A stretch of DNA of 64,000 nucleotides from Cercis canadensis. Taxonomy: Eukaryota; Streptophyta; Magnoliopsida; Fabales; Fabaceae. The position numbers and the translations under genes were made by a program. Under the pieces are notes generated by a model that had not been told where the DNA came from, did not search any database, and worked only from the letters and a program-made list of their open reading frames with translations. The stretch lies in assembly GCA_003255065.1 (NCBI GenBank), contig QAOA01005690.1, positions 51,001 through 115,000 on the forward strand, given 5' to 3'. Positions 35,263-47,743 of the stretch are shown here, in pieces (positions within the stretch are counted from its first letter, which is position 1; the number at the start of each line of letters is the position of its first letter).

Positions 35263-37648
35263 TGCCAATAGGATCTTGTACATATTCTAATGGACCTAAT
35301 CCATCACTTAGATGTGAAAGCAAATAAACACAATGGAATTTTAATAAATATGTACGAAAATAATAGAGATTGTCATATTTATGAATTACGTGAGAAACAA
35401 AAGTCAAGTCCGGAGCCAAAAAAAAAAAAAAAAANAAAAAAGGAAGAAAAAACTACTAGCATGCGCCTTACACTAAGAAAATATCAAACAGATACTTCAT
35501 TGAGTCAGTAACAATGTCATAGAAACCAAAATAGTCTGAAATATTGAAAAAAATACCTAGAATGTAACCATGGGCAAAACTCCTCATCATAAATTTACTA
35601 TTCATCAAAGTTTTGCAAGAATAAGGAAGATGATTACTTCATATCATATTGTAAAGAAATGTTATGCTTAATTGTAATTAGCTTTTCCTGTTTGACATTA
35701 AAGTTGATTGAGCACATCTCGGAAATTCTAATAACTCTATGCTGCAACAACATAGAATTCATATATAAGGTTGAAACTGATTTTTCTGAAAGATATCGGC
35801 AAACAAATCATACATCCAAGTACAAATTTGTTTCTCTTCATTTCTTCCCTTTTTACCAGAAATAAATAAAAGGAAGTAAAAAATCAATTTGCTTCAGATG
35901 TTTAATAACCAAGAACTCGTAATTTATAGAGAGCAGACATGCAGGACACTAACAGACATTAGAGGACTTTACTGCTCAATCAGAAACCTGTAAGTTCTAG
36001 TAAGAAAGCTGTAGCAGCCTGCCCATTAAAATCAATATATGTGCCATTTTTGGACAAAAGACAACCAAGGCAAATGGAGTGGATAAAGTTCCTTCAGCTT
36101 TGAAATCATCTTTTCTTAGTAAAATCTTGGGAGAAGCTGTAAGGTAAAACCATAATGCAAAATATAGAAAAAAAAAAATTTACAAGCTTTTTTTTCTTTG
36201 GGGCAGGGCGGGGAAGGAGTTTAACTCTAACTTGCAGGTTCCATAACTTAAAAGGCCACCTCTTGAGCAATTCTCCTGCAGGCAATCATGCAAGGGTATA
36301 AGTGTTACCATTTCACACAGGGGATCTAACCATGGTAATAATTAGCAAAAGTGACTAATTATATTATGAGTAAGAGGGATCGGGATGTGATCAAAAGTTT
36401 TCCATGGAATTTCTTGAGAACATAATTTACAGAAACAGAGAATAATTTTGTGAAAGCTAGCTGAGGAAGAGGGTGGGAGAGATGACTTTATTCTATTGGA
36501 ACTATAAGGAGTTGAGAGGTCTACTCTCTCTGAAGCCTAATAACAGAATACTTGGGGGAAAAAAACAAAGAAAAGAAAGCCCCCATGAACAACAAATATA
36601 ACAATTGTAGAACAGGTTTGCTAATTTGAAAGCTATGTCAGCAATGGCAATCTGAGCTAGAGGCACCAGAGTTACGAAGACCTGCTCAAATTTTAGAAAG
36701 AATCTCCTGTGTTTATGAAAATCTGCAATTCCAATCTTTACAAGTGCAGAGAGGCCATAAAAATTAAATATTGATCAGTCATTGGCATTACCGTACAAGA
36801 AAGCATAACATGATTTTCTTGTTCGATATAGCAAAGAATAAGATGAATATACACGTAAAATTGAATACTTTTCTTCATGAAACCTATAATGCAAGTCACC
36901 TTGTCAGTAACTTCAAAAGCACACAAAGTTATAGACGAAACAATAACAGAGTTTAGTCTCAAAGTGGACCCCAATCACTTAAAGATAACCCAGAAAGTCA
37001 TGCGTGTAACTTATCAGATACAAATTGCCAATGACAACTACACCAACAATTATGAATTATGATGTCTATCTTAGTAATGCCTCAAATTACAGAATCCAAG
37101 ATATGGCCTTAAATAGTTCTAATTTCTAAACGGGAAAGCGCTACGACTCCTATAAACAAATTCGAATGTAGCCTCAGTTGCAGATTCAAACTAGTTAATA
37201 AGAATGCAAAGAGAGCAAGCAGTCAGTGAGACCCATAACCAAACAGATGGTGTGCACAACCATATAATACAATCATCAACCTTCTTCGTTTACCAACCCT
37301 CCCTTGCCCACTTGAGTTTCAATTCAATAAATACCATTCCCTTAATAAGCACCTTGAGAACGTCAGGCTCATGAATTGGCTTTGCTTCCAGAACTGTGCT
37401 TCTAGCTTTGAAGCTTTGAAAGAGAAACCGGGAAATTTTTCATGCATTGCTCATGATACACAAAATAGGAACTCATTCATTTGAAATTTTCAGCAAAAAT
37501 AGCAGAATTGATATATAAAAAGCTACTATACTCTGTTTACAGCAAAAAGAGTAGAAAGAATTGGATACCATAAAATCCCCTCTCCATTTAGCTCACAAAG
37601 CATTAATGTTAAAAATAAAAATAGGAAATAGTCAAAGCAAACAACCTA
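35263..37648. other. Intergenic spacer, no gene recognised
   Basis: AT-rich, with an A-run containing N at 35435. Open frames are short and unconvincing on both strands. Nothing else was identified. Confidence 0.55.
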
Positions 37649-38226
37649 AAATGTCTTTTGTGAACCTTTTTCAGAAGAAAATGAATTGTGCATATTATTT
37701 TATTACTTTTTGAGCACTGCCAGTAATAATGCTTTTTTTTTTTCTTTTCTAAATTTCCCACAAAAAGGAAAACTCCATCTAATGCATGGGTCATTCTAAA
37801 GTGCCCAGAAGTTTTTCTGCGTATGAAAACGCAGTTGGGAAAATGGGATACCATGATGAAGTATAGAATTTTTATTGAAAAATCGATACATTTACCACTC
37901 TTTTCCAATGTGTAGATGGTATAAATCAGTCTTAATTAGCTTGCAAGATAACTTTATCCTATGTTTAGAAAATTATCACAAATTACCATCATAAACTTAG
38001 CATTTGAAGCGAACAGCACAATTGTTCAATCTCACTTCTCCATCTTTTGTTTTCGTCTGTGGTTGATCTGTCCTTGCCTATTTGTAAGCTTTCATAGGAG
38101 CTCACCCTTGAGAATCCATTTGCATTTCTTTTTCTTCTTTTTCCCAAGTTGGTTAGTCCATCTGTATATATGGTCACAAATGCGTATTTAGTAACATATA
38201 ACAATCTGATATGTTGTTAGATTCAC

Positions 38227-40440
38227 ATAGGAATGCTACATGAAAAAAGAAGATAATTTTTCTCCCGTACCAGCGCTAAAGCTGAACGTTCAAAATCATG
38301 TCTACCTGTGGTGAGGAATGAGGTGCCAGGTCCTGCAAAATGAGCACGTCTTATGTATTCCACCCTACCTAATATTTTTGGTAAACTTTGGAGGCTTGAG
38401 CACCCTGAGAGGTCAAGGCGATCAAGAGATGTTGACTTGATGGCACCAGGAAAATTTCTGAGCTAGCTGCATCCAACAGCTGACAATTCTCCAAGTTCAT
38501 GAAGGAATCCAATAGATTCGTGAACTTCTGTTAAGCTTGTGCAACAATCAAGATGCAGTTTCCTTAAATTTGGGGCAGGTCCAGATATGTTTGGTACTTG
38601 TTTTATAAAATCACAATCACTTAAATCCATATGACTCAATGACTCAAACTTCTACAAAACAATAAAAGTTTTAGTCAGACATGGGAGTTTTTTTTAAGTG
38701 TAATTAATTAATATAGAGCATATAATTAAGATCAAGTAAACATTCTAGGATAGCTCACATTAAAAAAAATATATATATATCAGGATAGCTAGCAATTTTA
38801 CTTGCCTTGATCAGTAATTTGTCCAATATAATTCGGCTCTTGGGCAAGCTAAGCATGACCAGATTACTTGTATCAAATTCAGATGGCAAATATGATGAAG
38901 GATAACCTGCCACACCAAAACTCTTAAACTTTTTGGGACATGTTTAGTCATTTTAGTGAAACGTGCATTTCTAATGATAAGTACTTCAAGATTTTTCTTC
39001 TTCTTGAATCCCTTTTCGTTCCATCAAACTTCTTTCTCCTCAGGTGACTTTAATTTTATTAGTTCCCTTTTCAACCAAAAACATTGTTGAAAAATGAAAG
39101 AAGTAGAGCAAAGTCGCACATTGATTAGAAAAGAGCAAAGTTAGGTAGATATAAAGCTTGAGATGCACAAATTTAAATTGCCTTAGGCATTTTTGACAAA
39201 GTTGCATTCTCAAATATAAATTCCACAACAAGAAAGACTACCACATTCTCCCATATTATAAGTGAAGACTTGGACGGAGGGGCCCACTCACAAAATGTGA
39301 ACATGGTATCAGAGCTGGTTTCGATCTCTTATGGGCATTTCATCAAGAAAGATGGAGAAAAACACCATACACGAAGAAGAAAATGGCTTCAAAGGAGAGC
39401 TGCAACACTCACAGGAAGTTCCAACTTCCTAAGTCTACTAAGTCTCTCACAATCAACTACAAGCATGCGGAGAGAAAGAAAACTAGCTCAAGAAGCTAAG
39501 GAGGCAAGAAACAATTTACCCCAAGTCCAAGAGCCTAACAAGGAACGGAAAGCTTCAAGAGCCTAAGAAGACAAACTACTAACTACAGCAGCAGTTCTAA
39601 AAAATTTGTCAAAGCCACATGCAGTCAGAGAAAACAAAGAAGTAGCAGCAAACCTTTTCTCAGGCAACAATCACAAAGAACATGCAGTACGCAACAAAAT
39701 TTCTACATGGCAACTACAGAGGAAGATTAGCAATTCAAGATTTTTCTAGATTAAGAGGAAGTGTTGAAAAAGTAATCTAGAAAAATCAAGAAAGTCAAAA
39801 AAAAAAAAAAGTGTCTAGACTACTAGACCTAAGTAGAAAAATCTAGGTAACAAAACAATTAACTAGAAAATCCTAGAAACTAAAGAAACCGACTTACAAG
39901 GTCGGTTAACTTGCCTATAAAAAGGCATGTTTGTATGTTAAAATGTAAGCTAGCATATGCTAGCCAATACCCTATAACTAAAGCCATTCTGATGACAAAC
40001 TTGGTCATCAGCATAGAAGGAACAAAGCCATCAGCTTTGTACCTCTTCCTTCAATAACTAAATTACATCTTTTCAACTACTACCATCACGTCAAGCTTTC
40101 AATCCATTTCTCTTCTTTAAATAAGTTTTCTTTAACTATTCCAACTATTCCAAGCAATTATCATCCTTCTTATCTACTATTTCTAAAATTTGATACCATG
40201 TTGACATTTTCTGCAAGTCTTTACTTATAATGTGGGAGAGTGTGGTAGTCTTTCTTGTTGTGGAATTTATGCTTGAGAATGCAACTTTGTCCAAAATGCC
40301 TAAGACAATTTAGACTTGTGCATCTCAAGCCTTATATCCACCTAACTTTGCTCTTTTCTAATCAATGTAGGACTTTGCTCCACTTCTTTCATTTTCCAAC
40401 ACTCCCCCTCAAGTTCAACTGGCCTAGCCCAGTTGTGACT

Positions 40441-40516
<76 letters not shown>

Positions 40517-43190
40517 CTTTCTAGTCTTTCAATCTTCACTCTGGGCTTGTACTTCAAGCTTTTTGAGCCTTTGAGGCCATAGGTATCTCTCTTTCCTTTA
40601 TCGCCTGGGCTTGTGCTCCTTTGCAAGGCTTGAGTCTCAGAAGCCACAGGTCTATCCAACATTTTGCCTGGGTCTTCCTCATTGAGCCTTTTTTTTCTCC
40701 TTTGGGCGTTAGGTCTTGGGCCCAAGTCTTCATCAGGAAATTAAACCTTGGATTGTGAATGAGCTTTTAGGCCATATGAACTCTGATACCATATTGAAAT
40801 TTTAGAAATAATAGATAAAAAGGATGATAATTGCTTGGAATAGTTAGAATAGTTAAAGAAAACTTATGTTAAGAAGAGAAATGGATTGAAAGCTTGACAT
40901 GATGGTAGTAGTTGAAAAGATGTAATTTAGTTATTGAAGGAAGAGGTACAAAGCTGATGGCTTTGTTCCTTCTATGTTGATGACCAAGCTTGTCATCAGA
41001 ATCACTTTAGTTATAGGGTATTGGCTAGCCTATGCTAGCTTACATTTTAACATACAAACATGCCTTTTTATAGGCAAGTTAACTGACCTTGTAAGTCAGT
41101 TTCTAGGCTTTTCTAGTTAATAGTTTTGTTACCCAGATTTTTCTACTTAGGTCTAGTAGTCTAGACACTTCTTTTTTTATTTTTTACTTTTTTTACTTTC
41201 TTGATTTTTCTAGATTACTTTTTCAACAAGCATATGTCAACTCATTTAAAGAAGTTTCTAAATTAAAAAGCATATTATGACAAAGCAAATAATTTTTCTT
41301 AGCAAAAAATTTAAAGCATTGGGATAATAATAGTATACTCTAGAAAAGAGTATCGTCAAGGTTCAATTGGGCACAAAAAAAAAAAAAGAAGGATGCATAA
41401 CCTGCTGCATACCATGTCTTTTTCTAAAATGTTGATGATGTCCTTACTGCAACATAACCTGCTGCATTTGCCAGGATTTTGTGATTCCTTCCTTACAATC
41501 TCTCTACCCATGACACGTCTCAAGTCATGCATGTTCACGAAACCCCATGTTGGGTCAATCTTTACGAGAGATTTATCAATCAATCCTCTAATACCAATCA
41601 CTGCAAAGAAACCACAAGCAGCAACCATGGTTTTGATGTCTCCCAATTTGTAACGACCAAGAAAACAAATGTCAAGGAAATTTCCTTCTCATTGTCTTCC
41701 AAACCATCATAGCTTACTCTAAGAATTTCCACAATATTTTTATCTGGAAACCTTTCGTACTTATCTAATTCAGATTCCCATTCCTCTTGGCTTCTACCAC
41801 TTACATTAGAACCAATTATTTCCAAAGCCAATGGAAGGCCATTAGAATAAAGTACTGCACGCTTTGCCATATCCATGTAAGTGGCAGGGATCTCATTCTT
41901 TCTGAAAGCATTCCAACTGAACAATTCAAGAGCTTCTTCATGAATGAATCCTTTGACCTCATATTTTCTTTCAACACCTTGAACATGTAACAAATGTTGA
42001 TCCCTTGTGGTTATAATAATTCTGCTGCCACAACCAAACCAATCAAGCCCTCCAGCTAGTTTTTGTAATTGTTCCCGTTTATCAACATCATCAAGAATTA
42101 AAAGAACTTTCTTTGAGATCCTCCTTTTTATTGTTGAAATTCCTTCATATACATTCCCCACCTTGACATTCTTCTCCACAAGTACTTCATTAAGTAGTGT
42201 CTCCTGAAGATGAACTAACCCATGCTTAATTGATTGTTCCCTGATATCAGCAAGAAAACATAGGCCTTCAAATTGATCAGCAATTGAATTATATGTAGCA
42301 CGTGCAATTGTTGATTTACCTATTCCACCAACTTCATAAATTCCTAACATGTTAACTTTATCTGATTCTACACCTAAAAGTCCATTCACTTCTTGTACTC
42401 GAGATTCCAACCCAATGGGGTATTCAGTTATATGTAAAGGCATGCGATTGATCTTTTTGGAGACTTCTTCAATGATCCTTCCAATAAATTTATATTCATA
42501 GTCAAACCTGCTCAATTACGAAAGTTTAAATCTGGTTTCATTCAATTTGAGTACCAAACAATAATAATCCACAAGAAAAAGAGTGGCGGACAATAAAAAA
42601 ATTAAGCTTGCAAGATAATATCATTCTTTGTTTTTCTTATATATTAACATAGTTTCAAATGACAGTTAACTCAATAACAATAATAATCACCATCATCATA
42701 ATCATAATCATAATCATAAGAAAGGGAGGTGAGATCATACCCATCTTTGAAATGTGAACCCGAAAGATTAGCAGCTTCATGCAAAGCCAATCTCCACTTG
42801 TTCACTTTTTCCATGTTATTCTTGAATCTTGCCTCATGCTCAACTAATGCTTTTCCATAAAAGATGGGTCAAACCAACTGACCTCTTTGCTTTATGCACT
42901 CAAGAATCTTGACAAGTTCTTCTAAACAGAAGATTGAGGATGCACAGTTTGGAGAGAAAATTATGAGAGTAATCCTAGATTCTTCAATTGCTATGAGAAG
43001 AGATAGTGTAATTTCTTCCCCTTTTCTAAGTTCCTCATCATCAATGAAGGTGTGGATTCCCTTGTCTTTTAGAGCATTATAAAGATTGCCAGTGAAATTC
43101 ATACGAATTTTTACCTCTAAAACTGAGGAAGACATCGTAAGTCCATGCATAGGAGAAGGAGGAGCATGGTAATGGTAACTGTTGTGTCAT
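38227..43190 (-). pseudogene. TNL pseudogene F (N-like subfamily)
   Basis: Broken copy of gene H. Footprints in gene order: TIR 43190-42741, NB-ARC 42507-41413, linker/LRR 39066-38816, LRR 38651-38227. Lesions: 2-base loss in the TIR at the FRGIDTR position; in-frame loss of 42 bases (VDPCDVRHQRGSYE of H); TGG to TGA before PIFY; one base lost in RNBS-D near 41675; P-loop Gly to Glu (GIYEVGGIGKST); 13-base and 1-base losses in exon 3; and AAG to TAG at 38463-38465. A 2144-bp mobile composite lies in intron 2. All sequence beyond the middle of exon 4, including the C-JID exon, has been deleted at 38227-38231. Confidence 0.92.
39085..41228. mobile_element. Mosaic LTR-element composite in F
   Basis: Order on the plus strand: LTR1 (39085-39303); PBS TGGTATCAGAGC (39304-39315); internal A; purine-rich AAGAGGAAG; LTR2 (39762 to about 40191); junction TGATACCA (40191-40198); inverted LTR1 (40199-40401); inverted polypurine tract CTCCCCCTCAA; internal B with a long poly-T run; inverted PBS CTCTGATACCA (40781-40791); inverted LTR2 (40795-41228). 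The ends are TGTTG and CAACA, and the whole is flanked by AACAT (39080-39084) and AGCAT (41229-41233). The uninterrupted site is AGCAT at 58313-58317 in H. No gag-pol is present, so it is non-autonomous and TRIM-like in size. Confidence 0.85.
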
Positions 43191-44530
43191 GATAGGTAGC
43201 TGTTGTGATCAATCTTGCTGGATGCTGTGGATGTAAAAGGATTGAAGAGCTAAGTTAGGTAGACTATGCCTTCAGGGAACCAGATTTACTAATATTTGCA
43301 AAATGAGGGCAGTGGACTAAAATTTATTTTCATACATTCGCTTATCTGCTCATGCATGTGAAGCTACCTTTCCCTCTGTCTTTGCAAATGCATTCTGTCC
43401 AATATATGAAGGAAAAGAAACAAAAATGTGCGTGAAGGGTGAAGCTATGCAGAAGGCAAAGATTATACCTTATAAATTTCATGAAAACTCAAACTCAAGC
43501 ATTATTAATTAGTTAAATGCACGTCCTGTAATCTATATCCCAGCAAGTCAAATAAATTAATTATTGAATTAAGCAGAATCAATAGTTTTTTAAACTATAT
43601 AATTCCAGCAGATTTATCTTAACCAAATGACAAGAAAATTCTCACTGGTGCTTGAAAATTTTAAATTTTCAACTAGCTAGGAGTACTTTTAAAAAAAAAT
43701 TATTGTAAACTAGGATAAATGGCATGATTTGAGACATATTCCAAGAGTAATATTTAGCACAACAACCTTTGACAAGTTTAAGTCTAGTAAAGTCATGCTT
43801 TTTCAACTAGAGGCATATGTTGTAATCTGCCATGCATAAATTTTCACGAAGGTAAACAGAAGAAATAAATTGACATATATTGAAGAAGTGACATGCACAA
43901 AGGTTGCATTCGACAATTATAAATCAAAGAGTTGACTAGCTGCTTAATTTCCCTTAATTGCCGTCCATGTAAACAAAGACAGAGGGAAAGCTATCATCAG
44001 TATATTAGACAGGCAATTAAGGGAGAGATGACCAGTAAACAGGCAATGCTACAAACAAATAATTGACTAGCTGCTTGATATTGATAACATGGAAGTCCTC
44101 ACTCAAGAAAATTGCCACCAAGTATTACTGATCCTAAAACATCTATCACAAGTCTGACAAGCATGAAATCGAAAATTTCCTTCACTTTAAATTTAAAATT
44201 TCATATAAAATGGGCTTATTTAAACTAAGAATATTTTCCTTACCTGATGCAGAGAAGAAATATCGCCCAACTTGTTGATCTACTTGTGCATGTGAAAAGC
44301 GTGTGAAGAGCAGAAGGCAAAGATAATACCTTCTCTTGGAAACCAGAAGACCATTAAAGGGAAACTGGAAGTGAAGCTGAACCATGAGCGTGTAGAACCA
44401 GTTATAGAAAAACTCAAGTTAGTCAATACAAAGGAATCCGCCATCCAATTTCCTGCACTTGTAGTAAAGTTATTGAACTATGCATATTATTTTATTGATT
44501 TATTGAGCACTAGCATTTTTTTATTTTAGT
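43191..44530. other. 5' flank of pseudogene F
   Basis: Non-coding, repeated upstream of G (52747-54087) and H (60767-62100). The short minus-strand frame at 44182-44385 is not supported as a gene. Confidence 0.65.
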
Positions 44531-44533
44531 TTC

Positions 44534-45191
44534 CCATACTCATAGAAGGAAGACTCCACCTGATGCATATGTACACAAAGATATGGACCCGCACTATGAA
44601 ATGGAATCTTCGAATACATTATTCATAGCCTAAGAAATTCAATTGAAAATATCTGCTTTCTCTCACTGTCATTGGTTTGCCCCCGCGCAGTGCAAACAGG
44701 TTTTCTGTTTATTTAATTAAGAGTTAATTTTTTTTATTCCTAAATTATTTTTCAAATATTATTTTAGTACTTAATTTATTTTTTATGCCACTTTTATCTT
44801 ATTGATTATTTTGCTTGTCAAATTAATTATTTAAATAATTATTTTTTGTGTTCGAAAAATTGATTTATTGGGCAAATAGGTAAATATAATGCCATATCAA
44901 GGCATTGTATTCATAAATATTGGCCTTAGAGTATTTTACTCTTTATCTTATATATCATGCATGTGAAGCTACCCCTCTAAGGAAGCAATCAAAGAATGCA
45001 CTTACCGGTCTTACAAATTCATTTTCATTATTAATGTATTCATGCATGTGAAGCTATCCCTATGCCCTTGCAAATGTATTCTGCCTTGTATGTTAGCCAG
45101 AACGACTGAACAAGTCATATATATTGCAAAGTTAGAGAATCTGCCATGCAATTTTCAGTACATGTAACGGTGAGTGCTATGCTACACTACC
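44534..45191. repeat. Copy left of the N gap
   Basis: Near-identical to 45637-46299 right of the gap and to 54088-54750 in the next unit. The left copy ends exactly at the gap, while the right copy starts exactly after it. Confidence 0.85.
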
Positions 45192-45636
45192 NNNNNNNNN
45201 NNNNNNNNNNNNNNNNNNNNNNNNNNNNNNNNNNNNNNNNNNNNNNNNNNNNNNNNNNNNNNNNNNNNNNNNNNNNNNNNNNNNNNNNNNNNNNNNNNNN
45301 NNNNNNNNNNNNNNNNNNNNNNNNNNNNNNNNNNNNNNNNNNNNNNNNNNNNNNNNNNNNNNNNNNNNNNNNNNNNNNNNNNNNNNNNNNNNNNNNNNNN
45401 NNNNNNNNNNNNNNNNNNNNNNNNNNNNNNNNNNNNNNNNNNNNNNNNNNNNNNNNNNNNNNNNNNNNNNNNNNNNNNNNNNNNNNNNNNNNNNNNNNNN
45501 NNNNNNNNNNNNNNNNNNNNNNNNNNNNNNNNNNNNNNNNNNNNNNNNNNNNNNNNNNNNNNNNNNNNNNNNNNNNNNNNNNNNNNNNNNNNNNNNNNNN
45601 NNNNNNNNNNNNNNNNNNNNNNNNNNNNNNNNNNNN
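45192..45636. other. Assembly gap (run of N)
   Basis: 445 Ns. Frames across it are meaningless. The two flanks are near-identical, so the true sequence may have no gap but an overlap. Confidence 0.95.
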
Positions 45637-46897
45637 CCATACTCATAGAAGGAAGACTCCACCTGATGCATATGTACACAAAGATATGGACCCGCACTAT
45701 GAAATGGAATCTTCGAATACATTATTCATAGCCTAAGAAATTCAATTGAAAATATCTGCTTTCTCTCACTGTCATTGGTTTGCCCCCGCGCAGTGCAAAC
45801 AGGTTTTCTGTTTATTTAATTAAGAGTTAATTTTTTTTATTCCTAAATTATTTTTCAAATATTATTTTAGTACTTAATTTATTTTTTATGCCACTTTTAT
45901 CTTATTGATTATTTTGGTTGTCAAATTAATTATTTAAATAATTATTTTTTGTGCTTCGAAAAATTGATTTATTGGGCAAATAGGTAAATATAATGCCATA
46001 TCAAGGCATTGTATTCATAAATTATATTGGCCTTAGAGTATTTTACTCTTTATCTTATATATCATGCATGTGAAGCTACCCCTCTAAGGAAGCAATCAAA
46101 GAATGCACTTACCGGTCTTACAAATTCATTTTCATTATTAATGTATTCATGCATGTGAAGCTATCCCTATGCCCTTGCAAATGTATTCTGCCTTGTATGT
46201 TAGCCAGAACGACTGAACAAGTCATATATATTGCAAAGTTAGAGAATCTTCCATGCAATTTTCAGTTCATGTAACGGTGAGTGCTATGCTACACTACCAC
46301 TAAACTGTACTCCTCCCCATTATTTGGATGGGTTTAAGTGAGACTCACTCAGTAATTTTAATGTTGTTATGAATATCTCAAAAAATTAAGTCGTTAAATA
46401 TGTGAAAAAAAATATAATTATTTTTTTTTAAAAAAAAGAATTGTTACGTTTTTCTATATCATGCTATTTTTTTCATTTTAAAATTAATTGTATATTCTGT
46501 TACATAGTGAGTAATTCAATTTTTTGAGATATTTGCAATGACACCAAAATCAGTTAATCTTACCAAAACCCACTCAAATAATAATAAGTGTAGTATCACT
46601 ATACTACCTTTAAAGAGTGGTGTAGCTTAACAATTCCTAATAAAGTTAACGAGAACAACTGATCACGAAACAAGAATTGATGTGCACAGAGACTGAGCTA
46701 TATATAATATTTTGTTTATGGTGGATAGGGGAATATAAAGCAATCGAAAAGCAGTGAAAATTAGAATGTCTTTTGTGAACCTTTTACCGAAGAAAATGAA
46801 CTGTGCATATTATTTTATTACTTTTTGAGCACTGCCAGTAATAATGCTCTTTTTAAATCTCTTTTTTAAATTTCCCTCAGAAAGGAAAACTCCATCT

Positions 46898-47227
46898 AAT
46901 GCATGGATCATTCTAAAGTGCCCAGAAGTTTTTCTGCGTATGAAAACGCAGTTGGGAAAATGGGATACCATGATGAAGTATAGAATTTTTATTGAAAAAT
47001 CGTTACATTTACCACTCTTTTCCAATGTGTAGAGGAATGGACAGCTCAGATCTGAGCAACATGACTCAAGTGACATGACTGGATCCAAATCCAATGCATG
47101 GGTCATTCTAAAGTGCCCAGAAGTTTTTCTGCGTATGAAAACGCAGTTGGGAAAATGGGATACCATGATGAAGTATAGAATTTTTATTGAAAATCGATAC
47201 ATTTACCACTCTTTTCCAATGTGTAGA
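46898..47227. repeat. Local tandem duplication in unit G
   Basis: A segment of about 135 bases starting AATGCATGG occurs at 46898-47034 and again at 47093-47227, separated by about 58 unique bases. Units F and H have one copy each. Confidence 0.8.
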
Positions 47228-47743
47228 TGGTATATATCAGTCTTAATTAGCTTGCAAGATAACTTTATCCTATGTTTAGAAAATTATCACAAATTACCAT
47301 CATAAACTAAGCATTTGAAGCGAACAGCACAATTGTTCAATGTCACTTCTTCTTTTGTTTTTGTCTGTGGTTGATCTGTCCTTGCCTATTTGTAAGCTTT
47401 CATAGGAGCTCACCCTTGAGAATCCATTTGCATTTCTTTTTCTTCTTTTTCCCAAGTTGGTTAGTCCATCTGTATATATGGTCACAAATGCGTATTGAGT
47501 AACATATAACAATCTGATATGTTGTTAGATTCACATATTCAATTCAGCAAACTAAAATATCAACAGTTATACTAATGTCTGATATTTAAAGTAGACAACT
47601 TTTTAATCCAAGTGTCTTTTCTTTTTTAGCTGATTTAACCAAATCTTAAAGCAAAAGATTATTTTATGTAAAACAAAGATATTCTCAAACAGGAATAAAA
47701 CATTAGATTACAGAAATAACATATCATCACACCTCACCTTCGT

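Larger units (their letters stand above)
37649..46764 (-). repeat. Tandem unit F of the N-like TNL
   Basis: First of three tandem copies that share the 3' flank, gene body and 5' flank (the others are 46765-55216 and 55217-62520). This copy contains pseudogene F, the LTR composite and the large N gap. The phrase AATGTCTTTTGTGAACC marks the left start of each copy. Confidence 0.85.

Noticed and set aside
40342..40725. Lys-rich 127-residue frame on the minus strand
   Set aside because: It is a translation of the poly-T run and internal region of the LTR composite; the copy in G has a different length and no conserved domain.
44182..44385. 67-residue minus-strand frame repeated in the 5' flanks
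   Set aside because: It is not maintained with coding-like substitution patterns in the three units (44182, 53740, 61793) and has no start context or domain.
45146..45736. Long open frames across 45146-45736 on both strands
   Set aside because: They consist almost wholly of unknown bases in the N gap and carry no coding information.
37649..46764. Unit F as a functional TNL with a very large intron
   Set aside because: Apart from the insertion, it has several frameshifts and stops and lacks the C-terminal exons.
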